Origin: an uncultured Clostridia bacterium
Lineage (GTDB): Bacteria > Bacillota > Clostridia > TANB77 > CAG-465
Length of the DNA stretch: 28,410 nucleotides
NCBI GenBank assembly: GCA_934130325.1
Contig: CAKOYA010000015.1
Location: forward strand, 1 to 28,410
Reading direction: 5' to 3'
This document shows, one piece after another, positions 24,268 to 28,410 of this stretch (the stretch's first letter is position 1; each line of letters starts with the position of its first letter). A program made the translations under genes and the position numbers. The notes beneath the pieces were generated by a model. The model was not told where the DNA came from, did no database searches, and saw only the letters and a program-made list of their open reading frames with translations.

Positions 24268-24832
24268 AGAAGAAATAAAAAAAGTTATAAATGATATTGA
24301 AAATAATTGTTCTGAATACATTTTTGATAATATTAAAGATTGTATATCTACCTGTTATCAAATACTTTCAATATATGCAGCCGAAGGTGTTATAAATAAC
24401 ATAGGTGGTCCTTTTGGAGCAGCAATAATAGAAAAAATATATGATATAAACAAAAATACTAAATACAAAATTTTAACCATCGCAAGAAATACTGTTATTT
24501 CTACAAAAGATGTTACTTGCCATGCTGAAATTAACGCAATAAGAAAAGCTACTAAATTACTAGACAATTTTGTTTTAGATAATTGCATTTTAGTTACAAC
24601 TGCTAAATCATGTCCTATGTGCCTTTCTGCTAGTTGTTGGGCTAGTATTAAAACTATATATTATGGAATAGACTATTCATGCGCAGATACAAGTGGTTTT
24701 AAAGATAGCAATATTTTTGATTATATTAATGGAAAAAATGATTCTATTATTCAAGAAATATATATGAAAGATGAAAATTGCATTGTTCCGTTTAAAACAT
24801 GGAATAATAAAGAAAATAAAGTAATGTATTAA
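24260..24832 (+). CDS. Zinc-dependent nucleoside deaminase (guanine/cytidine deaminase-like)
   Basis: This is the only plus-strand gene in the window. The 190-residue protein belongs to the CMP/dCMP-type deaminase superfamily, closest in pattern to guanine deaminase GuaD. The motifs are GGPFGAAI (49-56), CHAEINAI with zinc ligand His88 and catalytic Glu90, and SCPMC with zinc ligands Cys118 and Cys121. The usual Pro before the first cysteine is Ser here. NCILVTTAKSCPMCLSAS and ASIKTIYYGIDYSCADTSGF agree with the family core. An N-terminal helix of about 25 residues is extra compared with GuaD. The start follows AAAGGAG. It has its own promoter and terminator. The base specificity (guanine, other purine, or cytidine) cannot be read from the sequence. 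Confidence 0.88.
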   Translation: MNEEEIKKVINDIENNCSEYIFDNIKDCISTCYQILSIYAAEGVINNIGGPFGAAIIEKIYDINKNTKYKILTIARNTVISTKDVTCHAEINAIRKATKLLDNFVLDNCILVTTAKSCPMCLSASCWASIKTIYYGIDYSCADTSGFKDSNIFDYINGKNDSIIQEIYMKDENCIVPFKTWNNKENKVMY

Positions 24833-24838
24833 AAAGTC

Positions 24839-24873
24839 CCTATATGATTATTATATCATATAGGAATTTTTTT
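24839..24873 (+). terminator. Convergent terminator between the deaminase gene and gerQ
   Basis: A 10-bp stem (CCTATATGAT with ATCATATAGG) and a 6-base loop are followed by seven T residues on the plus strand. The minus strand has GACTTTTT after the same stem, so it could also stop cwlJ-gerQ transcripts. Confidence 0.85.
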
Positions 24874-24876
24874 AAT

Positions 24877-25182
24877 TTACATTTTCAAATTTTGGTAGAG
24901 TCCGCTATCATAAATAAAAGAATGTGTTGAAATTGTAACAAATTTTATTGAATATATGTCACAATATAACAAATTATTATCCTGTACTGATCTAAGCAGA
25001 ATATAACTTGCTCCTACTTCAAGTAATATTCCTGTTCTATCTTCAAGATAATTACTTCCTATTAAAAATTCTACCTTTACTAATCTTCCAATATACCTTC
25101 TTAAAAATCCTGGCGTATATATGCTATTTTTCAAGCTTTCTGGAATATTTTGATTATTATTTGAAATTACATCATTTTCCAT
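24877..25182 (-). CDS. gerQ: Spore coat/germination protein GerQ
   Basis: GerQ is a spore coat protein needed for CwlJ to work during germination. This 101-residue protein has an Asn/Gln-rich N-terminus followed by the GerQ core (about 23-88): TPGFLRRYIGRLVKVEFLIG, then DRTGILLEVGASYILLRS and YCDIYSIKFVTIS. The B. subtilis protein is longer at the N-terminus, where its Gln-rich part is cross-linked to the coat. That part is short here. The start follows GGGAGG. It lies 15 bases after cwlJ; the same pairing in Bacillus is the main support for the name. It converges on the deaminase gene with a shared terminator. Confidence 0.82.
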   Translation of the reverse strand: MENDVISNNNQNIPESLKNSIYTPGFLRRYIGRLVKVEFLIGSNYLEDRTGILLEVGASYILLRSVQDNNLLYCDIYSIKFVTISTHSFIYDSGLYQNLKM

Positions 25183-25197
25183 AAAATTCCTCCCTTT

Positions 25198-25668
25198 TTA
25201 AGTTGTATTATATTTTTCAGTAGGTCGAAAAAAGCAATGTTGATTTACCCTAGTATGAAATATACCAGATTGATTTGGTGGAAAATATAATCCACAGTCT
25301 TTATTTCCAGGATTCATAAACCATAAACATTCTCCAACTTCATTCAATTTATTACCACTTATAGCCCAATCCGCTATTTCAAAATGAACTTGATCTGGGG
25401 AAACCGTGTATATACTTCTCATATTTGGCATGTTCGATATGTTTTCAATAGCACAAGTAAACTGATTTTTCTGAAAAATTATATTTCTTATATTTCCACC
25501 TTCTGACACTCTAAAGTATTCACCTGTTTGAACATTAACACGATTCATAACAACTGTTGCTACTGCCTTCATTCCATTTTCGCCCTCACCACCAGCCTCA
25601 CACAATATTATCCTTGCTAGCAATTCTCTATCTGAAAAAGACATTTTTTTATTTTTTTCTCCTTTCAT
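25198..25668 (-). CDS. cwlJ: Spore cortex-lytic enzyme CwlJ (SleB-type hydrolase)
   Basis: CwlJ breaks down the spore cortex during germination and is held in the coat together with GerQ. This 156-residue, single-domain protein has no signal peptide, as expected for CwlJ and unlike SleB. The hydrolase_2 core starts at SFSDRELLARIILCEAGGEG with the conserved Glu near residues 24-28. It continues with AVATVVMNRV, IIFQKNQFTCAI, and the C-terminal FHTRVNQHCFFRPTEKY. gerQ follows by 15 bases. The start is uncertain: ATG 25668 has only a weak AGAGA site, and ATG 25644 has AAAGGAG at 14 bases, which is rather far. Either way the domain is complete. Confidence 0.9.
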   Translation of the reverse strand: MKGEKNKKMSFSDRELLARIILCEAGGEGENGMKAVATVVMNRVNVQTGEYFRVSEGGNIRNIIFQKNQFTCAIENISNMPNMRSIYTVSPDQVHFEIADWAISGNKLNEVGECLWFMNPGNKDCGLYFPPNQSGIFHTRVNQHCFFRPTEKYNTT

Positions 25669-25697
25669 TCTCTATAATATTATATTAATAAATATAT

Positions 25698-25724
25698 ATA
25701 ATATGAAAAAGTTTGCCAGGTTAT
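25698..25724 (-). promoter_or_regulatory. Possible sporulation (SigE-type) promoter of cwlJ-gerQ
   Basis: On the minus strand ATA (25724-25722), 16 bases, CATATTAT (25705-25698). This resembles the SigE pattern (ATA near -35 and CATAnnnT at -10). B. subtilis cwlJ is transcribed by SigE. The region is AT-rich and chance matches are likely. Confidence 0.35.
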
Positions 25725-25739
25725 CCTAACAAACTTTTT
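25706..25739 (-). terminator. Terminator hairpin after the glycosyltransferase gene
   Basis: A 10-bp stem (AAAAAGTTTG with CAAACTTTTT) has an inner AGG/CCT pairing and ATAA loop. The U residues are within the 3' arm rather than after it, so it may be only partly effective. It lies 8 bases after the stop codon. Confidence 0.6.
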
Positions 25740-25747
25740 AAACTAAA

Positions 25748-27025
25748 TTATATTTTTTTTATAATATCTATACTCTTTTTCTTTATACTTTTTCCTTGCC
25801 TCTTTATTTTATTTATTATTCCTTCCTCTTTATTTTTTCTTTTCATCATTTCTTGCAATTTTCCACGTTCTATTGCTTTTTCATACACTTTTAATTCTTT
25901 CCTTGCAATTTCTAGTTCATCCTTTTGACTAACAGTTTCTTCCACTTCAAACTTAATCTTTTTATAACTTTCATCATCTAAACTACTAAGATGCTTTAAA
26001 TATTTATACATATCATTTTCATCGTAAAATAAATAACCATTTTTTCCAACTTCAATCTGATTTTTATTTATTTCATCAACTCTTTGAAGAACTGGAAGTC
26101 CCATAGCCATTGCTTCTAACATAGAAATAGAATTCATTTCTGAAAGTGAAGACGTAAGGTATACTTTTGACATCATATAATAAAGTGGTAAATTTTCATG
26201 TTCAACCCTTCCAGTAAATATTACTCTGTTATTTATTTTTAATTGATTAGCAATATCCTTAAATTCTTCAAGACCTGGGCCATCTCCAATTACTACAAAA
26301 TATATATTATCATCTTTTTGTAGTGTTTTAGCTAAGTAGCGTAGTGTAACATCTATACTTTTTTCTTTTGCTACTCTTCCTACAAAACATGCAACAAACG
26401 CATCACTAGGAATATTCAAACTTTCCCTTAATTTTTCAACTTTACTTTGATCAACTTTACTTGGATTAAACAAACTCATTTCTACTGAATTTGGAAGAAT
26501 TCTTACTTTTTTCTTATGACTTGCTTTCTTTATATATCCAAAACACTTTTCAGATGGTCCAACAATTGCCTTCGACTTATTAGCGTACATTCCTAAATAT
26601 GTATCTAGTATTTTATTTCCTACTCTTGCTAAAACTTTTGGCATTACATAATATATATAGTCATCGTATGATGTGTGCAATGTATATACTAATGTTTTAT
26701 TCAATTTTTTAGCTGCATAAATTCCAAACAATCCCATACTAAATTCAGTATGAACATGAATTATATCAGGATTAAATTCTTTCAGTATTTTTAGTCTGGT
26801 AGCACTATACGGATTAGATACTCCAAATCCATATATATTTTTCAATTTTATACCTGGACAGTACAAAACTCCGTCTTTGATATAATGTTTTTTGGCTTCA
26901 GGACTAGAGGTTACTACAAGTACTTCATGACCTAATGCTGTAAATCCATCTTTTAAAGTCTTTACATGGGTAGTAACTCCATTTATATGAGGAAAATATG
27001 TTTCTGACATTAATGCTATTTTCAT
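25748..27025 (-). CDS. Glycosyltransferase family 4 (glycolipid-type)
   Basis: This 425-residue GT-B enzyme transfers a sugar from a nucleotide donor. The N-terminal domain starts MKIALMSETYFPHINGVTTH, with the Gly-rich acceptor loop, and has DIIHVHTEFSMGLFG (87-101) and VYTLHTSYDDYIYY (113-126). The donor domain begins near FVGRVAKEKSID (214-225), has VVIGDGPGLEEF (244-255), and the EX7E motif uses Glu296 and Glu304 in SEMNSISMLEAMAMGLPVL. Closely related enzymes make mono- or diglucosyl-diacylglycerol, so membrane glycolipid synthesis is likely. The last 60 residues are a very basic Lys-rich helical tail that could hold the protein to the membrane. Start ATG after AGGAG. A -10-like TATAAT lies at 27078-27073, but no good -35 is present, so transcription from dacF is possible. 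Confidence 0.88.
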   Translation of the reverse strand: MKIALMSETYFPHINGVTTHVKTLKDGFTALGHEVLVVTSSPEAKKHYIKDGVLYCPGIKLKNIYGFGVSNPYSATRLKILKEFNPDIIHVHTEFSMGLFGIYAAKKLNKTLVYTLHTSYDDYIYYVMPKVLARVGNKILDTYLGMYANKSKAIVGPSEKCFGYIKKASHKKKVRILPNSVEMSLFNPSKVDQSKVEKLRESLNIPSDAFVACFVGRVAKEKSIDVTLRYLAKTLQKDDNIYFVVIGDGPGLEEFKDIANQLKINNRVIFTGRVEHENLPLYYMMSKVYLTSSLSEMNSISMLEAMAMGLPVLQRVDEINKNQIEVGKNGYLFYDENDMYKYLKHLSSLDDESYKKIKFEVEETVSQKDELEIARKELKVYEKAIERGKLQEMMKRKNKEEGIINKIKRQGKSIKKKSIDIIKKI

Positions 27026-27107
27026 ATATCAAAATCTCCTAACTTTCTTTATTTTTCGACAAGTACTATTATATTATACAATATAAAAAAAAGCAAGCAT
27101 ATTAAAT

Positions 27108-28277
27108 TTATATTATTTCAAAAGGTCTAAACATAACTTTTAATTCCTCTTTTATATAGTCAATAACTGTTTTTTGATATATATTTTGATCTAGTAAAAT
27201 TTCTTTTTTATATATAATTTCATCTTCTATATATACTTCTATATCCCCAATTTTTTCACCTATATACATTGGAGGCATAATATCTGAATTTACATTTTGC
27301 TTTATGTATATATTATCATATTCTTTTTGAGTTAATGGCAATGACAAATTATCTTCATACTTTCTCTCATATCTTTTTATATTCCCCTTAATTACAGGTA
27401 TATTTATATAAAAATTTAAGTATTTTGATATATTCATTCTATTATATCTTTCAAAAGATTTTTCTAAAATTTCTCTAGCAGTATTAAATCTAATCTGAGT
27501 ATTTTCCGCTCCTAAAACCACTGCTATATACCTTTCACCGTTTTTAGTAGCAGTTGATACTAAGCATCTATTTGCACCATTGGTAAAACCTGTTTTTCCG
27601 CCATCTGTATATTCATATGTCCTTAATAATGCATTTGTATTTGTAAGTAATTTAGAAAATGAGCCAAAATTTATAGTTTCACTCTTAGTTTTCATTGCCT
27701 GATTTATATATTTATTTTTTATTGCGTATTTAGTTATAATTGCCATTTCTTTTGCAGTTGTATAATGATTTTCATCATCTAATCCATGGGGATTTGCAAA
27801 AGAAGTATTAACCAAACCTAATTCTTTTGCTTTTTTATTCATCATTTGTGCAAAATTTTGTATAGTTCCACCTATATGTAGTCCTACTGTATATGCACAA
27901 TCATTTCCAGATGGTAATAACATACCATAAAGTAAACTCCTAGCCGTTACTTTATCTCCTTTTTTTAGTCCAACCTCAGAACCACCAATCCAAGTTGCCT
28001 CTGCTGGTACTTCTATAACCTCATCCATATCACAATTTTCCACAAGCATAATTGAAGTCATAATCTTTGTTAACGATGCCATTTTTCTTTTTTCATCTGC
28101 GTTTTTATCAAATAATACTCTCCCACTTTCAGCATCCATAACAACTGCAGCTGGTACATTTACTTTAACAAAATTTTTATCTATAATATTTTCCCCAAAT
28201 ATCTTATTTTTTGATATATTTAAAATTATTACATACATAAATACTACAAATACTTTTTTTAAAAAAATTTTTTTCAT
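27108..28277 (-). CDS. dacF: D-alanyl-D-alanine carboxypeptidase (DacF/PBP5 type)
   Basis: This low-molecular-weight penicillin-binding protein trims the terminal D-Ala from peptidoglycan stems. The 389-residue protein begins with a signal peptide (MKKIFLKKVFVVFMYVIILN). The active-site motifs are SLTK (Ser68, Lys71), SGN (123-125) and KTG (228-230). The PBP5 C-terminal domain follows (about 290-360), then an amphipathic tail that may sit on the membrane. The longest frame begins with GTG at 28286, but that codon is part of the GAGGTG binding site. The ATG at 28277 fits. In Bacillus the closest named proteins are DacA, DacB and DacF. The choice of dacF rests mainly on the sporulation-gene context and is tentative. 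Confidence 0.88.
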   Translation of the reverse strand: MKKIFLKKVFVVFMYVIILNISKNKIFGENIIDKNFVKVNVPAAVVMDAESGRVLFDKNADEKRKMASLTKIMTSIMLVENCDMDEVIEVPAEATWIGGSEVGLKKGDKVTARSLLYGMLLPSGNDCAYTVGLHIGGTIQNFAQMMNKKAKELGLVNTSFANPHGLDDENHYTTAKEMAIITKYAIKNKYINQAMKTKSETINFGSFSKLLTNTNALLRTYEYTDGGKTGFTNGANRCLVSTATKNGERYIAVVLGAENTQIRFNTAREILEKSFERYNRMNISKYLNFYINIPVIKGNIKRYERKYEDNLSLPLTQKEYDNIYIKQNVNSDIMPPMYIGEKIGDIEVYIEDEIIYKKEILLDQNIYQKTVIDYIKEELKVMFRPFEII

Positions 28278-28350
28278 ATTGTACACCTCATAAGCATTTT
28301 ATGTATAAGAAAAAAAAATAGTACAACCATATATTTAGGTTCTATAATAT

Positions 28351-28387
28351 TCGTTGGGGTGTAAATTACACCTCAACGATATTTTTT
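28351..28387 (+). terminator. Plus-directed intrinsic terminator without an obvious gene
   Basis: An 11-bp stem (TCGTTGGGGTG with CACCTCAACGA, one G-U pair in the plus-strand RNA) has a 7-base loop and is followed by TATTTTTT. On the minus strand the same hairpin has a C-A mismatch and no U-tract. No plus-strand gene precedes it; dacF runs the other way. Confidence 0.7.
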
Positions 28388-28410
28388 AGCAAAAAAAATT
28401 GCAATTAAAC

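Overview
The window (about 28.4 kb, strongly AT-rich, AAGGAGG-type ribosome binding sites) comes from a low-GC, Gram-positive, endospore-forming bacterium, most likely an uncultured member of Clostridia (Bacillota). Evidence for this is a Phe T-box leader, an L10 leader, radA-disA, and a cwlJ-gerQ germination pair. All genes but one lie on the minus strand, so the layout below runs from high to low coordinates.

Envelope and spore block (28.3-21.7 kb): a D,D-carboxypeptidase (DacF type), a GT4 glycosyltransferase, then cwlJ and gerQ. Next comes the only plus-strand gene, a zinc nucleoside deaminase, which shares a convergent terminator with gerQ. It is followed by a decayed CYTH-domain gene that overlaps a small P-loop kinase, and by an N-acetylmuramoyl-L-alanine amidase with four LysM repeats and no signal peptide.

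Translation block (21.7-14.1 kb): a T-box leader controls pheS-pheT. The pheT terminator overlaps a consensus promoter for rpmG-secE-nusG-rplK-rplA-(L10 leader)-rplJ-rplL. rpmG is only 49 codons. The ribosomal operon ends at a strong terminator with no rpoB behind it, and ssrA (tmRNA) follows instead. The tmRNA encodes the tag ADNNRFAMAA. Its protein partner smpB lies at the low end of the window.

Stress and signalling block (14.1-10.1 kb): a PHP-family phosphoesterase (TTG start), radA, disA (c-di-AMP synthase) and, with its own promoter, a CarD/CdnL-type RNA polymerase-binding regulator.

Accessory block (9.9-2.4 kb): a three-gene operon with its own promoter and terminator. It encodes two paralogous small membrane-anchored proteins and a 1503-residue membrane-anchored protein built from several kinds of repeat, including bacterial Ig-like units. 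Behind it is a separate gene for a secreted, coiled-coil-rich protein. This is the least explained part of the window and the best candidate for an undescribed surface system. The window ends with a TIGR03960-type radical SAM protein, smpB, and the first 24 codons of an unrecognised gene.

Several start codons were moved from the longest open frame to the codon that fits the ribosome binding site (pheS, rplK, the PHP gene, the amidase, dacF and the 547-residue secreted protein). All homology statements are from memory of protein families; no search was run.
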